Assembly (NCBI GenBank): GCA_013423325.1
Contig: BLJB01000531.1
Span: 1-14,498 of the forward strand
DNA length: 14,498 bases
Origin: Usnea hakonensis
Taxonomy: Eukaryota; Ascomycota; Lecanoromycetes; Lecanorales; Parmeliaceae
Direction: 5' to 3'
The stretch's first letter is position 1. Each line of letters opens with the position of its first letter. A program made the translations under genes and the position numbers. Below are positions 1-8,041 of this stretch, piece after piece. A model generated the notes under the pieces. It ran no database searches. It saw only the letters and a program-made list of their open reading frames with translations, and was not told the DNA's origin.

Positions 1-159
1 AGGTTCTTCGTATACGCCTCCTATACGGCCGCGCTAAGCTCTCTAAACGGCGTATTTTTAATAGCTTCTAACGTAGCGATAGCGTTACTCGCTTATTCCT
101 TCCTATTTACCTGGCTTCTCTCGAGGCTCCTCCTATTAGTCACCCCCCCTACCGGCTAG
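1..159 (+). other. Open, hydrophobic reading-frame fragment at the left edge, unidentified
   Basis: Frame 1 is open from base 1 to a TAG at 157-159, about 52 residues entering from outside the window. The product would be strongly hydrophobic (runs of Leu, Ala, Val, Phe), like one or two membrane segments ending in ...VTPPTG. Leucines are mostly CTA/TTA/CTC, and CpA/TpG are rare (one TCACC, one CCTGG), so the segment is itself moderately RIPped and the frame may be open by chance because it is pyrimidine-rich. I recognise no family. It could be the end of a transposon ORF, or the antisense shadow of a purine-rich one. Low confidence that it is coding. Confidence 0.2.
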
Positions 160-330
160 TTAGGGGCCTAAGTTACGTATTCTTGACGCGTTTCTTCTAC
201 CACTACCTTACCTCCTCTACCACTATTAATTACTCCGCTCCCCTCTACTCCCACCCCAAGTCGCTTGCGTACTTCGTACGCCTCGTTGCCACTATCAACC
301 ATGGATTGGAATGAGCGTCCCTCCATTTTT
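160..330. other. RIP-poor, pyrimidine-rich island with a small hairpin
   Basis: From about 160 to 330 the base composition changes. C is abundant on the plus strand and CpA/TpG are intact (CCACTACC, GCCACTATCAACC, ATGGATTGGAATGAG), unlike the sequence to the right. A perfect 6-bp stem with a 3-base loop, GCGTAC-TTC-GTACGC, lies at 267-281. On the minus strand a 44-codon frame runs from an ATG at 302-300 to a stop at 170-168 (MVDSGNEAYEVRKRLG...), rich in Gly, Val, Arg and Glu. It has no family match I can name, and whether it is coding is uncertain. The string CCATGGATTGG at 299-309 also occurs in the terminal repeat of the MITE at 12385. The right boundary with the Copia relic is near 330-370. 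Confidence 0.4.
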
Positions 331-369
331 TTCAGATTTTTAAGCGGTATATTTCAATTTAGATTATTA

Positions 370-950
370 AATAAATAATATAATTCAGATGATTATATTA
401 ATATTTAAAAATAATACTATACTCCCTAATATTAATTCTATTTAATATTAGTATAAATTTTATATCTTAGTCCTCGAGCTATCTCTAAGAGATTAGATTA
501 AACCTATTTATAGATATATACTAGATATTATTAATAATTAGCGTATATTTATCTTTAAGGCCTTTATATTAAAGCTAAATTTAGCTAATTTTTTTAATAA
601 GGATATAATCTATAATATTATTTATTTTAGCTAGTATTATAAAGAAAGTAAAAATTTAAAATATTAACTAATTTTATACTATATACTAAATATAATTACT
701 ATTAATAAATTATAGTATTAAGAGTATAGCTATTATAGATATTAAGAAGATCTATATTATTATCTTTTAAAATAGCTAAAAAGTTTAATTTTAGAACTAT
801 TAAGAATTTATAATAAGATAGATAGCTTTAATTAATTATTTAATATAAACTATAAAACTAAAAGCTATAGATTTAATAACTATAATAATAGTCTAGATAT
901 TAGTAGTAGACTTTATCTTATTAAAGATATTATTATTATTACTTCTATTA
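370..950 (-). pseudogene. Ty1/Copia polyprotein relic: protease / GAG-pre-integrase part
   Basis: Read on the minus strand with RIP in mind (TAA/TAG for Gln/Trp codons, A for G), this gives a fragment of a Copia Pol polyprotein. The clearest motif is at 505-455: RFNLIS-x-R-x-LED, where the two x are TAG stops. This is the NLISxGQL(E/D) motif between the retropepsin and GAG-pre-integrase domains of Copia elements. Just upstream the minus-strand frame reads YTLIINN-x-QYISINR, the preceding strand of the same domain (usual form: LxNVLYVPxxxxNLIS). I cannot place the protease DSG with confidence. Integrase and reverse transcriptase are missing: the relic stops around 370, where RIP-poor sequence begins. 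It continues the Gag relic that lies to its right. Inactive, with many stops. Confidence 0.6.
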
Positions 951-1905
951 TTATTATCTTTATAGCTACCTCGGTTACTATATCTACTATATTTACGACT
1001 ATAACTATAAGTATTATTATTATTATTATTCTCCTTCTTTTTTAAATAGGGATAAAGAGAGATATACTCTAAATTATTATACTAGTCCTTTTTATAGTAG
1101 ATATAAAACTTATAAATCTAAATATATATATAAGAATTATCTATATAGGCTTTTAATTAGATCTTATTCTTAACTCTCTTAGCTACTACTAAGATAATAA
1201 TACTCTATAAGGTATATATAAATATACTATTAACTAGAGTAGCTAATATCTAAATCTCGATAAAGGAGTTAGTAGAGCTAGATAGATTTATAATAATATT
1301 TATAAATCTTATTATAATATAGTTTAAATTAAATTTAGGCTTATTATTATTATTAAAAGTATTATAATTTTAGTTATACTACTTATAATAGTTATTATAG
1401 ACTAATCTTAGATCTAAAAAAAAATAATAGATTAACTAATTCTTATTAATATGTATATCTAGTAATATAATATTAACCTTTTCGAGTACCTCTCTAAATT
1501 AATTAATATAGGTTTAGAAATTATTATTATAACTAGTTAAGCTAATATTATCTAGCTTTTAAAATATTAAGTAAAGTAGATTAAAGCCTCGAGACTTAAA
1601 TTTTTTAAAAGTTTTCTAAATTTTCTAAATATTAATTTCGTTCTTAATTATCGCCCGAGGGTTACGTTCGTATTAGAATTTAAGTATAGTATATATTTTA
1701 TTATAGGCTTACTTCTAGGTCTCGAGCTTATTAGTAATTAAAAAATTAAAGTCTTTAATAATATAATATTATATATCTAGAAGCTTTAGCTTATTTTTAA
1801 ATTATTATTTCTATAACTAGTAATTCTCTATACCTTAAAACTTATTAATATTATCGAGTTAATTTAGAGATACTAATATTTTAATTTTTTTTATAGATAT
1901 AGTTA
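950..1905 (-). pseudogene. Ty1/Copia Gag relic with CCHC zinc knuckle
   Basis: This is the upstream part of the Copia polyprotein, coding for the nucleocapsid/capsid-like protein that packages element RNA. On the minus strand, near 1480-1420, a readable stretch gives F/REVLEKVNIILLDIHINKN then a Leu/Tyr-rich segment, the shape of the Copia Gag stretch with the M-x-L-L-x-x-LP-x-x-(Y/F) core. At 1105-1064 a full CCHC spacing is seen: four TAT codons that would have been TGT/TGT/CAT/TGT, spaced C-x2-C-x4-H-x4-C with KKD between them, followed by an SL-x-P-x-L-KKK tail. The start should lie near 1,905, where the frame reads LDNINKF-x-GIENY, like the Copia Gag N-terminus. No LTR is visible to the right of 1,905, where an acidic relic on the opposite strand begins. 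Confidence 0.65.
1064..1105 (-). other. RIP-mutated CCHC zinc knuckle in the Copia Gag relic
   Basis: Fourteen codons on the minus strand keep the exact C-x2-C-x4-H-x4-C spacing of a retroviral-type nucleocapsid knuckle. Every metal-binding position is now TAT (Tyr), which is what TGT (Cys) or CAT (His) becomes after one G-to-A or C-to-T change. A TAG lies immediately before the His position, where Trp (TGG) is plausible. The spacing is seen directly; the original residues are inferred. Confidence 0.6.
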
Positions 1906-1914
1906 ATATCTAAC

Positions 1915-2330
1915 TCTCTATCCCTTTCTAATTTAGATTCGAATAAATCTAATTCTAATTTAATTAGGGTTAATAGTACTAAATCTAATAAGAATAAATT
2001 TAAGTCTAATTTAAACTTTATTAGAGTTAATAATTCTAACTCTAATTCTAATAAGGATCTTAATAAGGATATTTCTAACTCTAAAAAGGACTCCGATAAG
2101 AATATTTCTAACTTAAATAAATCTAAATCTAATAATAATAAACTTAATAAGGATAATTTCGATAAGTAACTTAAATACTAAAGGGCTTTACGAGCTACTA
2201 ATTTAAATTTTAGCCTTAAAGATAAGGCCTTTATACTTAGAGTTTCTAAAATTAGTAATAGTAATTTAGCTTAAAAACTAAAAAGATTAGTATTAGAAGG
2301 TATCTCTATTATTAATTTAGAGATAGAAAA
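1915..2330 (+). pseudogene. Unidentified plus-strand coding relic with a former acidic tract
   Basis: The plus-strand frame is very rich in Asn, Lys and Ser (for example SNSNSNKDLNKDISNSKKDSD at about 2035-2100) and mostly open. RIP turns GAT/GAC into AAT/AAC and GAG/GAA into AAG/AAA, so this was probably an Asp/Glu/Ser-rich tail or linker. It is followed by a more ordinary, readable stretch from about 2165 (YxRALRATNLNFSLKDKAF...). Acidic linkers of this kind occur in several fungal transposases and recombinases and in host nuclear proteins, so the composition does not identify it. It abuts the start of the Copia relic on the opposite strand. Confidence 0.35.
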
Positions 2331-3602
2331 TAAAAAAGAAAGCGTAGAATTAAAAAGAGATTCTAAAATATACTTGTTATCTATATTATAGTCCGTAATA
2401 TAGAATAATATTTTAAAGGTAAATAAAAAGTTCTTTTTAATTTTATAATTCTTATAATATAGTATAGATCTTTATTTATAAAGGGTCTTTTTATAGGCTA
2501 AAGCTAAAAAAGTAGAAATTAAATTTAAAAATAATATTAATATAAAAGTTTAATAGAGGGAGTTATCTAATTTATCTTTTTTAAATAATACTCCTCTAAT
2601 TAAATTATTTTAACTAGGATCCTTATCCTCTAAATCTTATTTATTATAGTTATTTTTAATAATATTTATACTTAAGGAAGATAAATCTTTCCTTTATTAT
2701 TTAATAGGGTTATTAACTTTTATCTAGTTATATTCTACTTTTTCTATTAATTATTTTAGGGTAGAAATAATATTATTTTTATCTAGTTTAAGGGTTCTTA
2801 TATTTTTTATAAAAATTACTAGCCTCCTCTCCCTTTAGTACTACTTTTTAATATATTTACGCGCTACTTTAGTCTTATTATTAAGAGAAAACTAGCGAGG
2901 CTAGAAAGGCTATCCTCTAGGCTTTTAACTCTATAGTCATTAATTTTCTAGTTAAGGAGGCTAGAGAGGATAGAACTATTAGCTATAGCCCTAAAGATTA
3001 TTTACCTTTATTTATAAAGAATAATAAAAAGGCTAGGACTTATCTCTTTTTTTCTACTTAGATTAAACCCTTACCTATATTAATAGCTAGGATTTAGGAG
3101 GTTAATATAACTTCTTTCTAGCCGTTATTATAGATATTATATAATTAATTTTAAACTAAGAGTCTAAATACTCGCTATCGTATTTATAATATTTTTAATA
3201 TATAAATAAGGGTATATTCCCCCTTTATTTAGCGTATTCTACGTAGAAAAGGTAATCTTCTAGGGGCCGATAACTATATAATTAGTTAATTTTACGTAAG
3301 CCTTAATAATACCTTAGTATTAGTAAATTTTAGTATTATTAATATTAAGCTAATTATTTAGGCCTAAATAACTATTTATATATAGGAATTCCCACTTTTA
3401 AGAGGTTATTTAATAAATAATTAGATTACTACTATAGTACTTTATAGTAGAATAATTACTATACTAAGAATTACTATAGTTAGTATAATTATAGTATACT
3501 AAAATATTACCGGGATAAACCCTAGGCTTATAACCTATCAAAATATAGGGTAGGATATATAGTAGTAGTTATATTAGCTATAGATCTCTATAAAGAAAAG
3601 CT
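2331..3602. other. Heavily RIPped sequence, no identified gene
   Basis: AT-rich, with short readable frames on the plus strand but frequent TAA/TAG. Patches near 2870-2960 (KRKLARLERLSSRLL) and 3480-3600 (KYYRDKP, SKYRVGYIVVVILAIDLY) look like former protein-coding sequence because they stay open in one frame and keep mixed composition. It may continue the relic at 1915-2330. I do not recognise a domain. Confidence 0.3.
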
Positions 3603-3658
3603 TAACTATGTCCTAGTGGTAGTTACGTGACGAAGTCACGTGATCCACCACTTTCAAC
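3603..3658. other. 56-bp RIP-free hairpin island flanked by 7-bp direct repeats
   Basis: Inside fully RIPped DNA this stretch keeps intact CpA and TpG (TATGTCC, GTGGTAG, ACGTGACG, TCACGTGATCCACCAC, TCAACA). It contains an imperfect palindrome: left arm AGTGGTAGTTACGTGAC at 3615-3631, loop GAA, right arm GTCACGTGATCCACCACT at 3635-3652, with mismatches only in the middle of the arms. The 7-mer AAAAGCT stands on both sides (3596-3602 and 3659-3665), as a target duplication would. It could be a very small foldback element, or the remnant left after deletion or excision of a larger one. No coding potential. Confidence 0.5.
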
Positions 3659-3905
3659 AAAAGCTAGAAAAAATTAAATATAGATTAATTATAGATATTA
3701 CTCCTTTTAGGTAAAGGCTAGAAAAAGCTAAAAAGTTAACTAAAACTAAATCTAATAATAAGATTAATTTTTTTAATTTACTCTATTCTATACTATATTT
3801 AATTTATCTTCTAATATTTATTAATCGTTAATTTTTTTCTAATCTAACTATTATAGATTAAGATTATAAATATAAAAAAAGTTAAAAATATTATAATTTC
3901 TATAT
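3659..3905. other. RIPped AT-rich sequence, nothing recognised
   Basis: Only A/T-rich sequence with scattered short frames. No repeat, terminal repeat or protein motif could be recognised. Confidence 0.4.
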
Positions 3906-3995
3906 AAATCTTTCCTATATTATAAATCTTTTCTATATTATAGATCTTTTCTATATTATAGATCTTTTCTATATTATTAATTTTTCCTATAGTCT
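3906..3995. repeat. Tandem repeat, five 18-bp units
   Basis: Units start at 3906, 3924, 3942, 3960 and 3978. The consensus is (A)(A/G)ATCTTTTCTATATTAT; units 3 and 4 are identical and unit 5 is degenerate. Eighteen is a multiple of three and several reading frames through it are open. The minus strand repeats a hexapeptide close to YNIEKI and the plus strand repeats SFLYY(K/R), so it may be a repeat inside a former protein. Confidence 0.75.
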
Positions 3996-4371
3996 TTATT
4001 AAATAGGGGTATTTTAATAAGTAGAAAAGGTTTCTTCTAATAATTTTAATAATAGATCTAGATTATCTAGTTTACCTAGTCTATCTCTTAATTATAAGAT
4101 CTAAAATTTAAAAATATTTAAATATTCTAGTATATAAGTAGGGGATTTTATATTTAATAATTATTAATTAGTCTTTATTTAATAGGCCTTTCTTTTAGAA
4201 TTTAATAGAAGATAATATATAGCTTAGATAGCCTCTATATTAATATTTATTAAAATCTTATAAATAAGGTTATTATTATATTTAAGATCCTTTTTAGCTA
4301 GTCTACTAATAATTAAAAGTTTAATAATATAATCTCGCTAATAGATATTCTTAATATATTAAGTAATTCTT

Positions 4372-4575
4372 AAAAATAAGGATTAGATTCCTAATATTTC
4401 TTCTACTCGCTTCGCGATAATATCTACTATAGTATCCTATAGTACTAGATATTTACTAGCTATCTTCGAGGATTCTTTTTATAAGTTCTCTATCTTATCT
4501 AGAATTATAGTAGTCGACTCGTAGATATAGTAATATCTAGGAATTATTTATAGATTATAGTAATACCCGAAAAGT
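4372..4575 (+). pseudogene. Unidentified coding relic, well readable in one frame
   Basis: One plus-strand frame is readable for about 65 codons, interrupted only by TAG/TAA at places where Trp or Gln codons are natural. Fragments read IPNISSTRFAIISTIVSYST, RYLLAIFEDSFYKFSILS and RIIVVDS-x-I. The mixed, protein-like composition and the clustering of RIP-type stops argue for a former gene. I do not recognise the family. It could belong to a transposon ORF or to a host gene caught in a duplicated region. Confidence 0.35.
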
Positions 4576-5072
4576 AAATATTAGAATAGTAAATATTAGT
4601 AATCCTAGATATATATAAATTCTTAGAATAGTATAATTAAAGAGTAAATATTAAGACTACTAGTAAATACTAGTAATTCTAAATTATTATTTAAATAATT
4701 TTTATTATATTTTTAAGTATATATAGTAAAGGCTATAGAAGTACTATAGACTTCTAGAGTCTTTAGAGTAATATTTAAAAAATAACTCCTATATTTCTTA
4801 AATATCTAGAGGGGTTACTACTAATTATTAAAATAGCTAGTAGATCTTAAAAAGATAATATTAAAGTCTATTATTTTTCTAGACTATAAAAAATACTAAA
4901 TATTAAGTACTAGTACTAGTAAGTAGGTCCTTCTATTTCTAGTTATTACTAAGTACTAGTGCTAGCAAGTGGGTCCTTCTATTCCTAGTTACTATTCCCA
5001 GTTATTAGAAGGCCACAATACTAGCTCTTACTAAGTGAATCTCTTAGCGTTTATTTACTCTTAATATTTACT
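4573..5072. repeat. Cluster of AGTAAATATTA motifs, direct and inverted
   Basis: AGTAAATATTA occurs at 4573-4583, 4588-4598 and 4643-4653, with a one-base variant (AGTAAATACTA) at 4662-4672. The inverse, TAATATTTACT, is at 5062-5072. The copy at 4643 and the inverse copy share about 14 bp, so they could be the arms of a degraded foldback or terminal-inverted-repeat element that encloses the 46-bp duplication. AT-rich motifs recur by chance in RIPped DNA, so this is tentative. Confidence 0.3.
4904..4995. repeat. Tandem duplication of a 46-bp unit
   Basis: Unit 1 is 4904-4949 and unit 2 is 4950-4995, each starting TAAGTACTAGT. They differ at six sites, all transitions. At five of these, unit 1 has the A/T state and unit 2 keeps G/C. 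A more diverged, inverted-looking piece (AGAAGG...ACTAAGT) follows at about 5007-5035. CpA/TpG are partly preserved here, so this patch has escaped part of the RIP seen around it. Confidence 0.7.
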
Positions 5073-5627
5073 TAAATAGAATCTTTAGACTTAGTAAATA
5101 TAATAACTTTTATACTTTACTCTTCTTAAATTATATATAATATTTTAGTAGTAATTCTATATTATTATATTCTAGTATTTATTATACTAGTACTTTATAT
5201 ACTAGTTTAAGCTTATTATACTCTTTTTATATCTATTTTTTTTATATTTTTACTTCTAGCTAAGCTATCTAGACGTAATCTACTACTACTACTTTTATTA
5301 GAATAATACTTATTTTATTAAAAGTATACTAGTTTTATTAAATACTATATTTCTACTTATTATTACTTTAGTTATTATTTACTTTATTATTACTATGTTA
5401 ATTATTAGTAGTATATCTTATTTTATAGTATAGCTTACTTCGTTAGATTTAGCTATATTTAGTTATTCTAAATTAATTTTTCTATATTATTTACTTTATT
5501 CTTAGTAGTACTTTATCTAGTCTTTACTATATAAGTAAAAGGTTTATCTAATTCTATATTAATTCTTTATTTAAGTTATTAATCTAGCTACCTTATCGTT
5601 ATTATTAGAATCTATATTATAGCTAAT
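5073..5627. other. RIPped sequence, nothing recognised
   Basis: A/T-rich with no dependable frame on either strand and no recognised protein motif. It ends at the insertion point of the LTR element. The same ancestral sequence resumes at 7193. Confidence 0.4.
5623..5627. repeat. Target site duplication (left), CTAAT
   Basis: The five bases directly before the left LTR are identical to 7188-7192 directly after the right LTR, the usual 5-bp duplication made by a retroviral-type integrase. Confidence 0.8.
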
Positions 5628-5788
5628 TGTTACGGATATCCTCCACAGGATATGTGCGGAGCCTTATAGGGCTTAGCGAGCCTTAGCATTCGATTATAAG
5701 GAGGATTCTCGTATAGATACTCTTTCTTCTATATATATTATATAGATTATATCTATATATATAATACTACTTATATCGTTTCCTAATA
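5628..5788 (+). repeat. 5' LTR, 161 bp
   Basis: Begins TGTTACGG and ends CCTAATA (CCTAACA in the other copy). It keeps unmutated CpA/TpG in its first 60 bases (TCCACAGG, ATGTGCGG) but is RIPped in its second half (TTCTATATATA where the right LTR has TTCCACACATA). A GAGCC...TTAGCGAGCC segment is shared by both copies. Confidence 0.88.
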
Positions 5789-5790
5789 AA

Positions 5791-5800
5791 TAGTAGCTAT
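5791..5800 (+). other. Probable primer-binding site (initiator tRNA-Met type)
   Basis: TAGTAGCTAT starts two bases after the 5' LTR. Allowing G-to-A at TpG this is TGGTAGCTG(C/T), which would pair with the 3' end (...CAGCUACCA) expected for fungal initiator tRNA-Met. The position is right for a primer site. The original bases are inferred. Confidence 0.5.
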
Positions 5801-7026
5801 ATCTAGGCGATAATATTGTCCTTATATAGCTCTATTTAAGCCGCTCTTAATACTAGTACCTATAATACTTAGAGGCCTCTAAATAACTTATCTATATAAT
5901 ATTTATAATTCGCTTATCTAGTTTTTGTCTAGTATCTAATTAGACCTTAAACTACTCGTCTATACGACTTCGTATACTAGTTATATTTAATTCCTAGTAT
6001 ATATAGCCTCGTAAATTATCTACCTCGCCTTAGTCTAGTACTTAATCGAACCCTATAATACTCGTCTTAAGCGATCTTTTTAATAGGTTATTCGCTATAT
6101 AGCTATCTACTATAGAACTAATTAATATATCTAATTTTATTATAAAGTAAAATATCTTACTATAAGCTGAAATCGTAATCTAACTTATAGCCTTAAATAA
6201 AGTAATAATAGACTAGATAAACGTTATAATATAAGTAATAATTAATAATATAGCGGTAATAAATACTAGATTTAACTTATAGCTACTATAGTAATAGCTT
6301 TCTACTCTATCTACTTTATAAGAGGCTCCGAAAGAGTAAATAATTTTAGAAAAAGACGCGGAGATTATTATAGAGAAGTAAGAGGAAATACGGCTAAAGC
6401 TATTATACTAGATAACTATAGAGGATAATATAGAGAGTATAATAGAGAGTACTATAAAATATAGTAATAGTATACTTAGTAACTAGAGTACTCTCTTTAC
6501 GATCCTACGACTATATATTATACTAGCTTCTAGAGATTAAGCTATATAGGCTATCTTTCTTATCTCCTTTCTTACCTCCTTTTTCGATTCTTTTCTAGCC
6601 TCTAAATTCGGCTATATTTAATATATAAAAGATATAGAAGTAATAGGTAAAGGATAAATTACTATAGAAGAAAGATAGTTAAAATAACTAGATATTAACT
6701 AAGAAGGATATTAAGTAGTAAGATAAATAAGTATAAAAGTACTATTATTAACTAGAGAACTTAGCCCTACTAAATTAGTTTCGATTTAATAATATCTCGG
6801 ATAATACGCTATTCGGCTTACTTTTATAGATTTAGATTATATAGTAATCTATAAAGAATATAGTACTAAAAGTACCTATTTTTAGCGATTTTCTTACTTC
6901 TACTATATACTATTACTAACCTAGTATAATAAGGTATAGTACTACTATTACTACTACTTTATTATTACTACCTCGCTATCGCTAATAGCTATAGGGGTAT
7001 AGCTTTTTTTCTTTTTTATAGATACT
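5801..7026 (+). other. Internal region of the short LTR element, no recognised ORF
   Basis: RIPped, but slightly richer in CpG and CpT than the flanks. Short open patches exist on the plus strand (about 6330-6450, Arg/Tyr-rich) without a recognisable Gag, protease or reverse transcriptase. No clear polypurine tract sits directly before the right LTR; the nearest purine run (ATAGGGGTATAG) is about 20-30 bases upstream and is followed by a T-rich stretch. Confidence 0.5.
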
Positions 7027-7187
7027 TATTACGGATATCCTCTATAGGATATATACGGAGCCTTATAGGGCTTAGCGAGCCTTAGTATTCGACTATAAGG
7101 AGAATTCTCGTGTAGATACTCTTTCTTCCACACATATTATATAGATTATATTTATATATATAACACCACTCATATCGTTTCCTAACA
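7027..7187 (+). repeat. 3' LTR, 161 bp
   Basis: Same length as the left LTR and collinear with it. Its first half is RIPped (TATTACGG for TGTTACGG; TCTATAGG for TCCACAGG) while its last 80 bases keep CpA (TTCCACACA, AACACCACTCA, CTAACA). Confidence 0.88.
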
Positions 7188-7192
7188 CTAAT
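7188..7192. repeat. Target site duplication (right), CTAAT
   Basis: Matches 5623-5627. The ancestral sequence continues from here toward the Gag-like relic. Confidence 0.8.
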
Positions 7193-7288
7193 ACTATTAC
7201 TACTTTTAGAAAGAACTATTTATAGTACTTATTAGATTATTATATTTATTTAAGCTATTAGAATAGTATATTTATATTTACTTTCTAA

Positions 7289-7302
7289 AAAAATTAGTCT
7301 TA
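7289..7302. repeat. Target site duplication of LINE copy 1 (left)
   Basis: AAAAATTAGTCTTA is identical to 8028-8041. Fourteen bases is a typical length for target-primed reverse transcription and too long for a retroviral integrase. It marks the 3' (left) end of a minus-strand LINE. Confidence 0.75.
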
Positions 7303-8027
7303 ATAATAATTATTTTATACGTCTATACTAGCTACTTAATAAGCTAATAAGGGTAACTATAATACTAAACTAGTAGAGCTAGATATTAAAGAAATCTAAA
7401 AGCGAACCTCTAGATAAAAATTTTAATTAAATAATATACTCTCTCTTCTACTATACTCTTTAGAAGCTCTATTATATTATTATATATCTCTCTACTTTTT
7501 TATATCGACTTTTTTATTCTTTAACTTTTATATTTTTAATTACTTCTATCTTTAGAGGCGGGTATAATTATTTTTTTATATACTCTTTTTAGATTTAATA
7601 GTCTTCTCTACTCTAAAGGATAGTCTTAATTATTAGAATTATTTACTAGTTAACTTAAAATTATTTAACTAGCTAAAATTAATTATCTACTTTATTATTA
7701 CCTAATTTTTTTTAATTATAATTAATATTATCTAAAAGTTTTTAATATCTATTTCTATAAAGAATTATAATCTTTTCTCTTATAATCTTAAATAGAAAAG
7801 AAAGATATATTTAATATTCTATCTTTTTTATCTATATCTATAATCGGGGTTAATATCTAGAACCCTTATTTTATTAAGGAATATATTAAGCCCGATTTTA
7901 CTACTTCTTATTTAAATAATAATCGAGCTCTTAGCCTTTTTTAGTATCTTATAGTAGTTAAACCTACTATTATATAAGTTCCCTACCTAGGTAGGGGTTC
8001 TCGCTACGATAGGAATTCTTCGTTAAT
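7303..8027 (-). mobile_element. 5'-truncated Tad1-like LINE, copy 1 (725 bp)
   Basis: Flanked by a 14-bp direct repeat and homologous along its whole length to 10118-10310 plus 10901-11441 in the second copy. The 3' end is on the left, starting with an (ATT/TAA)-type tail next to ATTTTATACG. It holds only the 3' part of the element: the C-terminus of ORF2 and the 3' untranslated region. On the minus strand KIGLNIFLNKIRVLDINPD is readable at about 7900-7845, followed by C-x-C-x8-H-x4-C positions, now TAT codons. The truncation at the right end (8027) is the normal result of incomplete reverse transcription. It interrupts the gypsy Gag-like relic. Confidence 0.75.
7792..7842 (-). other. C-terminal zinc-knuckle-like motif of the LINE ORF2
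   Basis: Minus-strand codons at 7842-7840 and 7836-7834 (two TAT), 7809-7807 (TAT) and 7794-7792 (TAT) have the spacing C-x-C-x8-H-x4-C. It is preceded by KIGLNIFLNKIRVLD. Fungal non-LTR retrotransposons of this group have a conserved Cys/His motif near the ORF2 end (form: RVP...CxCG...TxxHxxxxCP). The Tyr codons are inferred to be RIPped Cys/His. Confidence 0.55.
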
Positions 8028-8041
8028 AAAAATTAGTCTTA
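8028..8041. repeat. Target site duplication of LINE copy 1 (right)
   Basis: AAAAATTAGTCTTA, identical to 7289-7302. The gypsy-layer sequence resumes right after it. Confidence 0.75.

Larger units (their letters stand above)
5628..7187 (+). mobile_element. Complete short LTR retrotransposon, 1,560 bp, non-autonomous
   Basis: Two 161-bp direct repeats (5628-5788 and 7027-7187) bound 1,238 bp of internal sequence, and the host 5-mer CTAAT is repeated on both outer sides (5623-5627 and 7188-7192). LTR ends are TG...CA when both copies are considered. The LTRs differ at 17 positions, all transitions with no gaps, 14 of them in CpA/TpG context, which is the RIP pattern. A probable primer-binding site after the left LTR gives plus orientation. 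The interior is far too short for a Gag-Pol polyprotein and shows no recognisable protease, integrase or reverse transcriptase, so the element must have depended on another element for movement. The tRNA-type primer site and 5-bp duplication do not alone tell Copia from gypsy. Confidence 0.88.
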
